A stretch of DNA of 64,000 nucleotides, taken from contig NZ_LMCU01000001.1 of the NCBI RefSeq assembly GCF_001424905.1, positions 1,047,480-1,111,479 on the forward strand, written 5' to 3'. The stretch's first letter is position 1, and each line of letters begins with the position of its first letter. Shown here in pieces: positions 6,125-15,289 of the stretch. Made by a program: the position numbers and the translations under genes. Origin of the DNA: Leifsonia sp. Root112D2 (lineage in GTDB: Bacteria; Actinomycetota; Actinomycetes; Actinomycetales; Microbacteriaceae). The notes under the pieces are model-generated. The model saw nothing but the letters and a program-made list of their open reading frames with translations. It had not been told where the DNA came from and did no database searches.

Positions 6125-8735
6125 CTGCGGTCTCTTCCTCTCCGGATTCGTCTTCCGGCCCAGTGTGTTCGGCAACAGCCTCGTAGGCGGTCACGGTCTC
6201 GTCGGCGTCTTCGGCGACCAGGTTGCGTTCGGTGTTCTTGGCCAGAGCGATGATCTTGTCGGACTCCGCGAAACGGGCGAAGACGACGCCCATCGTGTCC
6301 CTGCCCTTGGCGGGAACCTCGGCCACGGCAGAGCGTACCACCTTGCCGCTGGCAAGAACCACAAGAACCTCATCGTCTTCGTCAACAATGAGGGCGCCCA
6401 CGAGGTCACCCCTGTCGTCATTGAGCTTGGCGACCTTGATGCCCAGACCGCCACGGTTCTGCAGGCGGTACTGGTCGGCCGAGGTGCGCTTGGCATAGCC
6501 GCCCTCGGTCACCACGAACACGAATCCGTCATCGGTGACCACGGATGCGTCCAGCAGGCTGTCCTCCGCGCGGAAGTGCATGCCTATCACGCCCGAGGTC
6601 GAACGCCCCATGGGGCGCAACGTCTCGTCGGATGCCGTGAAGCGAATGGACATGCCCTTGTGCGAGACAAGCAGCAGGTCGGAGTCCTCCTCCACCAGCA
6701 GCGCCGAGACGAGCTCGTCGTCCTCGCGCAGCTTGATGGCGATGATTCCACCGGTGCGATTGGTGTCGTATTCACTGAGGGCGGTCTTCTTGATCAGCCC
6801 ATCACGGGTGGCCAGCACCAGGTACTTGGCCGTCTCGTAATCCCGGATGTCCAGAATCTGGGCGATCTCCTCATCCGGCTGCATGGCGAGCAGGTTGGCG
6901 ACGTGCTGGCCCTTGGCGTCGCGGCCGGCCTCCTGCACCTCGTACGCCTTGGCGCGGTAGACCCGCCCCTTGTTCGTGAAGAACAGCAGCCAGTGGTGGG
7001 TGGTGGTGACGAAGAAGTGCTCCACCACGTCATCCGCGCGCAGCTGGGCACCCTTGACGCCCTTGCCGCCGCGGTGCTGCGAGCGGTAGTTGTCGCTGCG
7101 CGTGCGCTTGATGTAGCCGCCGCGAGTGACGGTGACCACCATCTCCTCTTCGGGAATGAGGTCTTCGATGGACATGTCGCCGTCGAAGCCGAACATGATC
7201 TCGGTGCGGCGGTCGTCGCCGAACTTGTCGACGATCTCGCTGAGTTCTTCACTGACGATCGTGCGCTGGCGTTCCGGCTTGGCCAGGATGTCCTTGAAGT
7301 CGGCGATGCGGGCCTCGATCATCTCGTTCTCGTCGATGATCTTCTGTCGCTCGAGTGCGGCCAGCCGGCGCAGCTGCATCTCCAGAATGGCGGTGGCCTG
7401 CAGCTCATCGATGTCGAGCAGATCGATCAGGCCGTTGCGGGCATCCTCAACGGTCGACGACCGGCGGATGAGTGCGATGACCTCGTCGAGCGCGTCCAGC
7501 GCCTTGAGGTAGCCGCGCAGAATGTGGGCGCGCTCCTCGTCTTTGCGCAGACGGTACTGCGTGCGCCGAACGATGACCTCGATCTGGTGGTCGACCCACG
7601 CGGTGATGAAACCATCGAGAGGCAGCGTGCGCGGAATGCCGTCGACAATCGCCAGCATGTTGGCGCCGAAGTTCTCCTGCAGCTGCGTGTGCTTGTAGAG
7701 GTTGTTGAGCACGACCTTGGCCACGGCGTCGCGCTTGAGTACGATCACCAGACGCTGGCCGGTGCGACCGGAGGTCTCGTCACGGATGTCCGCGATGCCG
7801 GAGATCTTGCCGTCCTTGACCATGTCGGCGATCTTGATCGCCAGATTGTCGGGGTTGACCTGGTACGGCAGCTCGGTGACGACCAGGCAGGTGCGGCCCT
7901 GAATCTCCTCGACGCTGACGACGGCGCGCATCGTGATGGAGCCGCGCCCGGTCGTGTACGCGTCGTGGATGCCCTTGACACCCAGAATCTGGGCGCCGGT
8001 GGGAAAGTCCGGTCCCTTGATGCGCTGCATCAGTGCCGTGAGCAGCTCCTCGCGCGTCGCATCCGGATTGGCAAGGTGCCACAGGGCGGCGTCGGAGACC
8101 TCGCGCAGGTTGTGCGGGGGAATGTTGGTGGCCATGCCCACGGCGATGCCGACCGAACCATTGACGAGCAGGTTGGGGAACCGACTCGGCAGCACGAACG
8201 GCTCCTGGGTGCGGCCGTCGTAGTTGTCGACAAAGTCGACGGTCTCCTCGTCGATGTCGCGCACCATCTCGAGCGCGAGCGGGGCCATCTTGGTCTCGGT
8301 GTATCGCGGGGCGGCGGCGCCGTCGTTGCCGGGCGAGCCGAAGTTTCCCTGGCCGAGCGCGAGCGGGTAGCGCAGGCTCCACGGCTGCACGAGGCGCACG
8401 AGCGCATCGTAGATCGCCGAGTCACCATGCGGGTGAAACTGGCCCATCACGTCGCCGACCACGCGGGCGCACTTGGAAAAGGCCTTGTCGGGGCGGTAGC
8501 CGCCGTCGAACATGGCGTAGATCACGCGGCGGTGCACCGGCTTGAGGCCGTCGCGCACCTCAGGAAGCGCGCGCCCCACGATGACACTCATCGCGTAGTC
8601 GAGGTACGAGCGCTGCATCTCCAGCTGCAGGTCGACCTGGTCGATTCTGCCGTGCACGCCGAAGCGCACCGCCTCAGCGGCCGCGGCTTCTGCCTCGTCG
8701 GCCGTCTGGTCCGGAGTATTCGTGTCGTCTGCCAT
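6117..8735 (-). CDS. gyrA: DNA gyrase subunit A
   Basis: 872 residues. The breakage-reunion domain carries the catalytic Tyr145 in AAAPRYTETKMA. The quinolone region reads GDSAIYDALVR with Ser106 and Asp110 at the positions equivalent to E. coli Ser83 and Asp87, so no classical resistance substitution is visible. The C-terminal beta-pinwheel holds the GyrA box, here QHRGGKG, with His where Arg is usual. It ends in an acidic tail. With GyrB it introduces negative supercoils. It lies about 50 nt downstream of gyrB and overlaps DUF3566 at its 3' end. Confidence 0.98.
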   Translation of the reverse strand: MADDTNTPDQTADEAEAAAAEAVRFGVHGRIDQVDLQLEMQRSYLDYAMSVIVGRALPEVRDGLKPVHRRVIYAMFDGGYRPDKAFSKCARVVGDVMGQFHPHGDSAIYDALVRLVQPWSLRYPLALGQGNFGSPGNDGAAAPRYTETKMAPLALEMVRDIDEETVDFVDNYDGRTQEPFVLPSRFPNLLVNGSVGIAVGMATNIPPHNLREVSDAALWHLANPDATREELLTALMQRIKGPDFPTGAQILGVKGIHDAYTTGRGSITMRAVVSVEEIQGRTCLVVTELPYQVNPDNLAIKIADMVKDGKISGIADIRDETSGRTGQRLVIVLKRDAVAKVVLNNLYKHTQLQENFGANMLAIVDGIPRTLPLDGFITAWVDHQIEVIVRRTQYRLRKDEERAHILRGYLKALDALDEVIALIRRSSTVEDARNGLIDLLDIDELQATAILEMQLRRLAALERQKIIDENEMIEARIADFKDILAKPERQRTIVSEELSEIVDKFGDDRRTEIMFGFDGDMSIEDLIPEEEMVVTVTRGGYIKRTRSDNYRSQHRGGKGVKGAQLRADDVVEHFFVTTTHHWLLFFTNKGRVYRAKAYEVQEAGRDAKGQHVANLLAMQPDEEIAQILDIRDYETAKYLVLATRDGLIKKTALSEYDTNRTGGIIAIKLREDDELVSALLVEEDSDLLLVSHKGMSIRFTASDETLRPMGRSTSGVIGMHFRAEDSLLDASVVTDDGFVFVVTEGGYAKRTSADQYRLQNRGGLGIKVAKLNDDRGDLVGALIVDEDDEVLVVLASGKVVRSAVAEVPAKGRDTMGVVFARFAESDKIIALAKNTERNLVAEDADETVTAYEAVAEHTGPEDESGEEETADE

Positions 8736-8785
8736 CAGTTCTTCTCTTCAGTAGTTGTCGTCGATTGCGCTGCGCTGGCAGGCGA

Positions 8786-10828
8786 TCAGATGTCGAGGAA
8801 GCGCACGTCTTTCGCGTTCTTCTGGATGAAGCTGCGTCGCGACTCGACGTCCTCACCCATCAGCGTGGAGAAGATCTCGTCGGCCGACGCCGCGTCATCC
8901 AGCGTCACCTGCAGCAGCGTGCGGGTCTCCGGGCTCATGGTGGTCTCCCACAGCTCCTTGTAGTCCATCTCGCCGAGACCCTTGTAGCGCTGAATTCCGT
9001 TGTCTTTCGGGATGCGCTTGCCGGATGCCTGCCCATCGGCCAGAAGCGCGTCGCGTTCCGCATCCGAGTACACGTACTGGTGCGGCGAGTTGCTCCACTT
9101 CAGACGGAACAGCGGCGGCTGTGCCAGGTACACGTATCCGAGCTCGATGAGAGGGCGCATGTAGCGGAACAGCAGCGTGAGCAACAGGGTGGTGATGTGC
9201 TGACCGTCGACGTCGGCATCCGCCATCAACACGATCTTGTGGTACCTGGCCTTCTCCGGGTTGAAGTCTTCGCCAATGCCGGCGCCGAACGCCGTGATCA
9301 TGGCTTGCACCTCGTTGTTGCCCAGGGCACGGTCGAGGCGAGCCTTTTCCACGTTGAGAATCTTGCCTCGCAGCGGCAGAATCGCCTGGGTCTCGGGGTT
9401 GCGCCCCTGCACGGCCGAGCCGCCGGCCGAGTCACCCTCGACGATGAAGATCTCCGACAGCGACGGATCCTTCGACTGGCAGTCCTTGAGCTTGCCCGGC
9501 ATACCGCCGCCCTCGAGCAGGCCCTTGCGCCTGGCCGTTTCACGGGCCTTGCGTGCCGCCATTCTGGCCGTGGCCGCCTGCAGCGACTTGCGAATGATCT
9601 CCTTGGCCTGGTTGGGGTTGCGGGCAAACCAATCGCCGAGCTGATCGCCGACGACCTTCTGCACGAATGCCTTGGCCTCGGTATTGCCCAGTTTGGTCTT
9701 GGTCTGGCCCTCGAACTGCGGCTCGGAGAGCTTCACCGAGATGACCGCGGTCAGACCCTCGCGCACGTCGTCACCCGAGAGGTTGTCATCCTTCTCTTTG
9801 AGAATCTTGTTCTCGCGCGCGTACTTGTTGACCAGAGTGGTCAGTGCGGCACGGAAACCCTCTTCGTGCGTGCCACCCTCGTGCGTGTTGATGGTGTTCG
9901 CGTAGGTGAAGACGCTCTCGGTGTATGCCGTGGTCCACTGCATAGCCACCTCGAGCGCGATCTTGCGCTCGGTGTCTTCGGTCTCGAAGGAGATGATCTC
10001 GTCGTTGACGACATCGGCCTTCTTGAGCTTGTTGAGGTACTCGACGTAGTCGACGAGACCCTTCTCATACAGAAAGACCTCGGAGCGGGAGTCTTCGCCC
10101 TCCTCGGGTGCGCGCTCGTCGCGCAACGAGATACTCAGCCCCTTGTTAAGGAACGCCATCTGCTGGAATCGAACGCGCAGCGTCTCGTAGTCGAACTCGA
10201 CGGTCTCAAAAATCTCGGCGTTGGGCCAGAACGTAATGGTGGTTCCGGTGTCGTCGACCTTTTTGCCCTCGGCCAGTGGCGCGTTGGGAACACCGTCGTG
10301 GAACGACATGCTCCACAGATGATCGTTGCGCTTGACCTCGACCTCGAAGCGGGTCGAGAGCGCATTCACCACCGAACTGCCCACGCCGTGCAATCCGCCG
10401 GAAACCGCGTACCCGCCGCCACCGAATTTTCCGCCGGCGTGCAGCTTCGTGAGTACGACCTCGACGGTGGAGATCTTTTCGATCGGATGCTCCGCCACGG
10501 GAATTCCGCGCCCGTTGTCGACAACGCGCACGCTGCCATCCGTGTTGATCGTCACCTCGATGGTGTCGCAGTAGCCGGCCAGCGCCTCGTCTACCGAGTT
10601 GTCAACGATCTCGTAAACCAGGTGGTGCAGTCCGCGTGGACCGGTTGACCCGATGTACATGCCAGGCCGCTTGCGCACGGCCTCAAGCCCCTCGAGAACC
10701 TGGATGTCGCTGGCGCCATAACTGTGATCGGTGTGGCCACGGTTGATCGGGGTCGCGCTCTGTATTTCGGGGGTTATTTCCTCCCCGGGAGTATCTTCTG
10801 GGAGAGCGTTGTTCGATTCCGACGTCAT
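8786..10828 (-). CDS. gyrB: DNA gyrase subunit B
   Basis: 680 residues starting at ATG 10828 (MTSESNNALP). In order: GHKL ATPase (EIVDNSVDEALAG, DNGRGIPV, GGLHGVGSSVVNALS), transducer domain, TOPRIM (EGDSAGGSA, PLRGKILNVEKAR, DADVDGQHI) and the gyrase C-terminal domain (RYKGLGEM). No intein or large insertion interrupts the TOPRIM region. It forms the A2B2 gyrase with the adjacent gyrA product. Upstream lies a 123-nt gap before the DUF721 gene. Confidence 0.98.
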   Translation of the reverse strand: MTSESNNALPEDTPGEEITPEIQSATPINRGHTDHSYGASDIQVLEGLEAVRKRPGMYIGSTGPRGLHHLVYEIVDNSVDEALAGYCDTIEVTINTDGSVRVVDNGRGIPVAEHPIEKISTVEVVLTKLHAGGKFGGGGYAVSGGLHGVGSSVVNALSTRFEVEVKRNDHLWSMSFHDGVPNAPLAEGKKVDDTGTTITFWPNAEIFETVEFDYETLRVRFQQMAFLNKGLSISLRDERAPEEGEDSRSEVFLYEKGLVDYVEYLNKLKKADVVNDEIISFETEDTERKIALEVAMQWTTAYTESVFTYANTINTHEGGTHEEGFRAALTTLVNKYARENKILKEKDDNLSGDDVREGLTAVISVKLSEPQFEGQTKTKLGNTEAKAFVQKVVGDQLGDWFARNPNQAKEIIRKSLQAATARMAARKARETARRKGLLEGGGMPGKLKDCQSKDPSLSEIFIVEGDSAGGSAVQGRNPETQAILPLRGKILNVEKARLDRALGNNEVQAMITAFGAGIGEDFNPEKARYHKIVLMADADVDGQHITTLLLTLLFRYMRPLIELGYVYLAQPPLFRLKWSNSPHQYVYSDAERDALLADGQASGKRIPKDNGIQRYKGLGEMDYKELWETTMSPETRTLLQVTLDDAASADEIFSTLMGEDVESRRSFIQKNAKDVRFLDI

Positions 10829-10951
10829 ATGAAATTGGGCTCCTGACCGCACAAAGTGTGACCTCCACAGTCTACCAAGAGGTGGCAGTAACACAGGCCA
10901 AAAACGCGCGTCTGACGGCCTTTTATGAACCCGGTGACCTGATTTGCATCC

Positions 10952-11491
10952 TCAGCCGTAGGTATCGCGTGGACCACGCCCTGGAATTGATCTGGGGCCT
11001 CTTTTCCATGAAGGGGCGTCGGGGCCCTGAAAACGTATTGACTGAATGCCCGCATCGGGGAATCTCTCGGCGATGTGCTTCAGCAGCTCCGAGCGCATGA
11101 GTCGCAACTGCGTCGCCCATGCCGTCGACTCGCAGCGCACCGTCAAGACACCGTCGTCGATTCCCACCGGATCGGAATGTTTTGCGGTCTCGTCGCCCGC
11201 CAGCTTGGGCCACGATGCCATGAGCTCGGAGCGGGCCAGTGGCGAGCTCCAACCCAGCTCGGTCGTGAGCACATCCATGACGCTGCCCAGCCCGTGGGGG
11301 TCTCGCCCTGCCCCGTACGGCACGGTCGCACCCTCCGCCGGCGGCTTGCGCCTGCGACTCGACCGGTGAGAATTCGTGCCCCCGAGCAGCGCCTTGAAAC
11401 GCAGATATACGGATGCCGCCTCCGAGAGGTGCGGCTCGGTCCCGTCTGTGTTTTCCTCGCCCGCGTCACCTGTCGGACCGGACTCACTCAT
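10952..11491 (-). CDS. DUF721 protein, DciA-like
   Basis: 179 residues. An acidic, low-complexity start leads into the DUF721 core (MDVLTTELGWSSPLARSELMASWPKLAGDETAKHSDPVGIDDGVLTV in pieces, then STAWATQLRLM). The family includes DciA, which assists loading of the replicative helicase in bacteria lacking DnaC/DnaI. In actinobacteria the gene sits after recF, as here. It overlaps the recF 3' end by 8 nt. The helicase-loading role is known for relatives and is inferred here. Confidence 0.88.
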   Translation of the reverse strand: MSESGPTGDAGEENTDGTEPHLSEAASVYLRFKALLGGTNSHRSSRRRKPPAEGATVPYGAGRDPHGLGSVMDVLTTELGWSSPLARSELMASWPKLAGDETAKHSDPVGIDDGVLTVRCESTAWATQLRLMRSELLKHIAERFPDAGIQSIRFQGPDAPSWKRGPRSIPGRGPRDTYG

Positions 11492-12683
11492 CGATGACCG
11501 CCCCCGCCTCGATACGCACGGTGTGCGCGGTCAGTTCTTCGGGCACGTCGTCGAACACGGCGGCGGTGATGAGCACCTGCTCGTAATCCTGCACCGCTGC
11601 CGCGAGCATCCGGCGCCTGGCCTGGTCGAGTTCGGCGAAAACGTCATCGAGAATCAGTACGGGATCGCCCGTCGCCGAGTTCTGTCGCAGCAGTTGCGCC
11701 GATGCGAGCTTCAGCGCGAGGGCGAACGACCAGGATTCGCCGTGACTGGCATATCCCTTTGTCGGCAAGCCATTGAGCTCGAAGAACAGGTCATCGCGGT
11801 GCGGACCGACCAGGGTGATGCCACGTTCGAGTTCTCTGGGGCGCAGCCGCACGAGAGCATCCCGAAAAGCACTTGCGGTCTCGGTGGTGCCGAAGACTGG
11901 AACCTCGCGCGCAGGCTGGCTCGGCGCTGGGGTCGCTGGATCGCTGGCACGATCCTCTGAGCTCCACCGCTCTGGGACCGACTCGGGATAAATACTCTGC
12001 ACGGCATGTATCAGTGGGTGATGATCATCGCCGGCAACCGACCGGTACGCCAGGCGCAGAGGCTCACTCAAGCGAACGATGAGGTCGAGCCGAGCATCGA
12101 TGATCTCGGAGCCGAGCGCCACGAGTCGCTCGTCCCAAATGTCCAGTGTCGACAGCCGATCACCCTTCACCCCGGATGACCGCGCCGACTTCAAGAGTGT
12201 GTTGCGTTGCTTGAGCACACGGTCATAGTCGGCCATGACCCCGGCCAGCCGCGGGTTGCGTTGAACAAGCAGTTCGTCGGCGAAGCGTCGACGAGTGGCA
12301 GGTTCTCCGCGGATCAGCGAGAGGTCTTCTGGCGCGAAGAGAACGCTGGAGAAGTAGCGCGGGAGCTCACGTGGTTTTACCGCCGATCTGTTCACCTGCG
12401 CGCGATTGGCACCGGCACGGTTCAGTTGAACCTCGACAAGAAGTTCGCGTTCGTCGTGCCGGATGCGACAGCGCACTATCGCGGCATTCGCACCTTGGCG
12501 AATCATCGCTGTATCGCTTGAAACACGATGGGAGCCCAGCGTGCTCAGGTAGCCCAACGACTCAACGAGGTTGGTCTTGCCCTGCCCATTACGCCCGACG
12601 AACAGATTCGGGCCCGGCATGAGGGCCACGTCGGCGCGCTCGTAATTACGAAAATCACTGAGGGAGAGATGCACAACTCGCAT
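11484..12683 (-). CDS. recF: DNA replication and repair protein RecF
   Basis: 399 residues of an SMC-like ATPase. Walker A is at residues 30-37 (GRNGQGKT), the signature segment is near LVGPHRDDL, and Walker B is PVLILDDVFAEL. RecF loads RecA with RecO/RecR at gaps behind stalled forks. The region at about 239-262 (RWSSEDRASDPATPAPS followed by QPAREV) is encoded by a copy of repeat family A and adds an apparently dispensable loop between YPESVPE and the conserved part ending LVGPHRDD. Despite this the frame is intact. Its neighbours are gnd upstream and DUF721 overlapping downstream. Confidence 0.96.
   Translation of the reverse strand: MRVVHLSLSDFRNYERADVALMPGPNLFVGRNGQGKTNLVESLGYLSTLGSHRVSSDTAMIRQGANAAIVRCRIRHDERELLVEVQLNRAGANRAQVNRSAVKPRELPRYFSSVLFAPEDLSLIRGEPATRRRFADELLVQRNPRLAGVMADYDRVLKQRNTLLKSARSSGVKGDRLSTLDIWDERLVALGSEIIDARLDLIVRLSEPLRLAYRSVAGDDHHPLIHAVQSIYPESVPERWSSEDRASDPATPAPSQPAREVPVFGTTETASAFRDALVRLRPRELERGITLVGPHRDDLFFELNGLPTKGYASHGESWSFALALKLASAQLLRQNSATGDPVLILDDVFAELDQARRRMLAAAVQDYEQVLITAAVFDDVPEELTAHTVRIEAGAVIDE
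11895..11975. repeat. Interspersed repeat family A, copy 2 (inside recF, in frame)
   Basis: On the minus (coding) strand it reads GCGGTGGAGCTCAGAGGATC, GCCAGCGATC, then CGACCCCAGCGCCGAGC. The 17-base core is identical to copies 3 and 4. Translated in the recF frame it gives RWSSEDRASDPATPAPS, close to the RWSSGDRAGDPATPAPS encoded by copy 4 in the E2 gene. Confidence 0.85.
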
Positions 12684-12689
12684 GTGCCT

Positions 12690-12790
12690 TTACCCGCTCC
12701 TCCCGCTGGTCGAGTAGCGCCGCGAAGCGCGCGTATCGAGACCACAGTCTATGAATTGCGGGGTCTCAATACTCTCGCTGACGCTCGTTA
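12690..12790. repeat. REP-like repeat family B, copies between gnd and recF
   Basis: The gap between recF and gnd holds GCTGGTCGAGTAGCGCC, GCGTATCGAGACC, then an inverted partner GGGGTCTCAATACTCTCGC and GACGCTCGTTAACC. This is the same type of CTGGTTGAG / TCGAGACC element as seen at 41645-41691 and 61967-62066. It fills almost the whole gap, so no separate promoter is obvious here. Confidence 0.65.
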
Positions 12791-12808
12791 ACCGACCACC
12801 GATGTCTG

Positions 12809-13696
12809 TCAGTCGACGGCCTTGACCGCGTGTCCACCGAACTGGTTGCGCAAGGCGGCGACCGCTTTCATCGCAGGCGAATCTTCCTGCCGCGAGACGA
12901 AGCGAGCAAAGATCGACGCACTAATGGTCGGCACCGGAACCGCATTCTCGAGCGCCTCTTCGATGGTCCAGCGACCCTCACCCGAATCCTGCACGAAACC
13001 CTCGATGTGCTCGAATTCGGGATCCTGCTCCAGCGCTCGCACGAGAAGTTCGAGCAACCAGGAGCGCACCACGGTGCCACGCTGCCACGCCTTGAAGGTT
13101 CCCGTCACGTCGTTGATGATGTCTTTGCGGGTGTCGAGAAGTTCATACCCTTCGGCGTATGCCTGCATGAGCGCATATTCGATGCCGTTGTGCACCATCT
13201 TCGCGTAGTGGCCGGCGCCAACCTCACCGACGTGCACAAAACCCTCGTCGCGGGGACCTTCGGGGCGCAATGCGTCGAAGACGGGCATGACCCGCGCAAC
13301 CTGCTCCTTGCTGCCACCGACCATGAGGCCGTAGCCATTGTCGAGACCCCAGACCCCGCCGGAGACGCCGGCGTCGATGAAGTCGATGCCCTTCGGCTTG
13401 AGCTGCTCGGCGTGCTTGAAGTCTTCGGTAAATCGGGAATTGCCACCATCAATAACGAGGTCACCCGTCTCAAGCAGCGGCTCGAGTTCCGTGATCACCC
13501 CGTCGGTGATCTTTCCGGCCGGGACCATCACCCATACGGTGCGCGGCGCAGGAAGCGCCTTCACCAGTTCGGCAAGAGACTTCACATCGGAGACATCCGG
13601 ATTGGTGTCAAAGCCGGTGACCTCGATCCCCTTGTTCTCCAGGCGGGAACGCATGTTCTTGCCCATTTTTCCGAGGCCGATCAGACCGATGTGCAT
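12809..13696 (-). CDS. gnd: 6-phosphogluconate dehydrogenase, decarboxylating (short YqeC-type)
   Basis: 295 residues, the short class of the family. The Rossmann start is MHIGLIGLGKMGKNM, the catalytic region GVSGGVWGL, and the substrate Lys lies in GAGHYAKMVHNGIEY. The enzyme oxidises 6-phosphogluconate to ribulose 5-phosphate and CO2 in the oxidative pentose phosphate pathway. Its position between dnaN and recF is standard for many actinobacteria. It lies 27 nt after dnaN and is probably cotranscribed. Confidence 0.95.
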   Translation of the reverse strand: MHIGLIGLGKMGKNMRSRLENKGIEVTGFDTNPDVSDVKSLAELVKALPAPRTVWVMVPAGKITDGVITELEPLLETGDLVIDGGNSRFTEDFKHAEQLKPKGIDFIDAGVSGGVWGLDNGYGLMVGGSKEQVARVMPVFDALRPEGPRDEGFVHVGEVGAGHYAKMVHNGIEYALMQAYAEGYELLDTRKDIINDVTGTFKAWQRGTVVRSWLLELLVRALEQDPEFEHIEGFVQDSGEGRWTIEEALENAVPVPTISASIFARFVSRQEDSPAMKAVAALRNQFGGHAVKAVD

Positions 13697-13723
13697 GACT
13701 TTCCTTACGTTGATTCCGCCGTG

Positions 13724-14878
13724 CTAGCGCAGCAGCAGGTTGGGCTGCAGCAGGTACTTGTAGTTATCGCTGCCCGATTGGTCCTTGCTCGACTGGCTCG
13801 TAATGAGAACCGGGCCTGGCTTGTTGGGGTTGTCGGTCTTGGTGAACGAAATACGCACGAACTCGGAATGCACGGCACTGAGGCCATCGAGTAGAAACTG
13901 CGGCTTCAGCGAGACAACGGTGTCTTGCCCGGTCAGCAGGGCATCAATGCTTTCGGATGCCTGCGCCTGCTCTGATCCGATCGCCTCGAGAGTGAGGCCG
14001 TCGATCGAGAAGGTGAAGCGCAGAGCGGCCTCACGCTCCAAGACCAGGGAGACACGACGCACCGCCTCGATGAGCTCGCCCGTGTTGATGACCGCGTAAT
14101 TTTCCACGGACTCCGGAAACAGCCGACGAACCGGCGGAAAGTTGCCCTTGATCAGAAGGGACGTGATGGTCTTCTTCTCAGCAGTAAAGGCGATCAGTTC
14201 ACGATCATCCTTGTTCGTAATAGAGATGGAGATGTTTCCGCTGTGGCCCAGGGTCTTACCGATCTCCTGCAGCGTGCGTGCCGGCACCAGTGCCGTCGCC
14301 TGCTCCGGACCGCCGGTGGATGCGTCCCAATCAATCTCGCGCACCGCCACCCGGTAGCGATCGGTCGCCACCAGGCCGATCGTGTTGTTGCTGATCTCCA
14401 GCTGCACACCCGTGATAACCGGTGTCACATCGTCGCGAGATGCCGCGACCGCGACCTGCGCGACCGCCGCGGCAAAGTCCTCGGCGGGCACAAGACCCGA
14501 TTGCGCATCGATCTCGGGAATGCTCGGATATTCCTCAACCGGCATGGACAGCAGTGTGAAACTCGCCGAACCACTCTTCACCACAACGTGCGAGTCTTCG
14601 GTCGAGAATTGCACGGGGGCGTTCGGCAGCTTGCTCGCAATCTCGGCCAGCAGCCGGCCTGAGACCAGGATGCGACCGGGTTCCTCAACCTCCGCGGCGA
14701 TTTCCGTTCGTGCTGAAACCTCGTAGTCGAATGACGACAGCGTGAGCCCCGTGTCATTCGTCTCGATCAGCACCCCACTGAGTATGGGGAGGGTGGTGCG
14801 CTGAGGAAGAAGCTTCACCGCGAACGAAACCGCCTCGCTGAAGACGTCCCGATTGGCTTGGAACTTCACGCGTTTCAC
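13724..14878 (-). CDS. dnaN: DNA polymerase III beta subunit (sliding clamp)
   Basis: 384 residues of the three-domain beta clamp, from VKFQANRDVFSEAVSFAVKL to the conserved C-terminal sequence KYLLQPNLLLR (the usual ending is a close variant of M.PMR, so the extreme end is slightly divergent). The start is GTG at 14878. The clamp tethers Pol III and many repair proteins to DNA. It is preceded by the presumed oriC. Confidence 0.97.
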   Translation of the reverse strand: MKRVKFQANRDVFSEAVSFAVKLLPQRTTLPILSGVLIETNDTGLTLSSFDYEVSARTEIAAEVEEPGRILVSGRLLAEIASKLPNAPVQFSTEDSHVVVKSGSASFTLLSMPVEEYPSIPEIDAQSGLVPAEDFAAAVAQVAVAASRDDVTPVITGVQLEISNNTIGLVATDRYRVAVREIDWDASTGGPEQATALVPARTLQEIGKTLGHSGNISISITNKDDRELIAFTAEKKTITSLLIKGNFPPVRRLFPESVENYAVINTGELIEAVRRVSLVLEREAALRFTFSIDGLTLEAIGSEQAQASESIDALLTGQDTVVSLKPQFLLDGLSAVHSEFVRISFTKTDNPNKPGPVLITSQSSKDQSGSDNYKYLLQPNLLLR

Positions 14879-15289
14879 CCCTGTCGAATGGAGGACATAA
14901 TCCTGACCATGTTAGCGCGTGCGTGGAGCGCTTCCGGGGGCCTCTGCCCCCGCCATCGCTTCAAGGTTATGGAGTCCCCCCAATTAAAGAATTAAGGATT
15001 AAAAGTCTTAACCCGTGTGGAAACTGTGGATAACTTTGATCCGGCCAATCAAACAGTCGAAACTACAACCGTGTGAGATGTGTGATCGCGGTGGTGAGTA
15101 CGTGTCGACTGGCCTTCGAGCATTCGTGGTTCTACAACCGAATTCACAAGCAGCCCGAATTCGTCAACACATCTATGGGTGAAAGTCCGCACGTTATGCA
15201 CAAGTTATCCACAGTGTGAATATCGTCGGGCGGTAGGGTACAGACCGACCGAGGTGACACGCAAGAGCAGAACAAAAACCGGACGGAAT
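14879..15289. other. Putative chromosomal replication origin (dnaN-dnaA intergenic)
   Basis: This 411-bp gap between dnaN and dnaA holds perfect DnaA boxes at 15194-15202 (TTATGCACA), 15205-15213 (TTATCCACA) and 15025-15033 (TGTGGATAA, opposite orientation), plus weaker TGTGGAAAC at 15016-15024. An A/T-rich stretch at about 14981-15010 (AATTAAAGAATTAAGGATTA) is the only strongly AT-rich tract nearby and is a good unwinding-element candidate. Position and content fit actinobacterial oriC. Confidence 0.8.

Noticed and set aside
6048..8963. Long open frame antisense to gyrA (about 970 codons, plus strand)
   Set aside because: It is a shadow of gyrA: high GC at third positions leaves the opposite strand open. 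No ribosome-binding site or recognisable domain.
8765..10648. Long open frame antisense to gyrB
   Set aside because: Same effect; gyrB motifs are clear on the minus strand.
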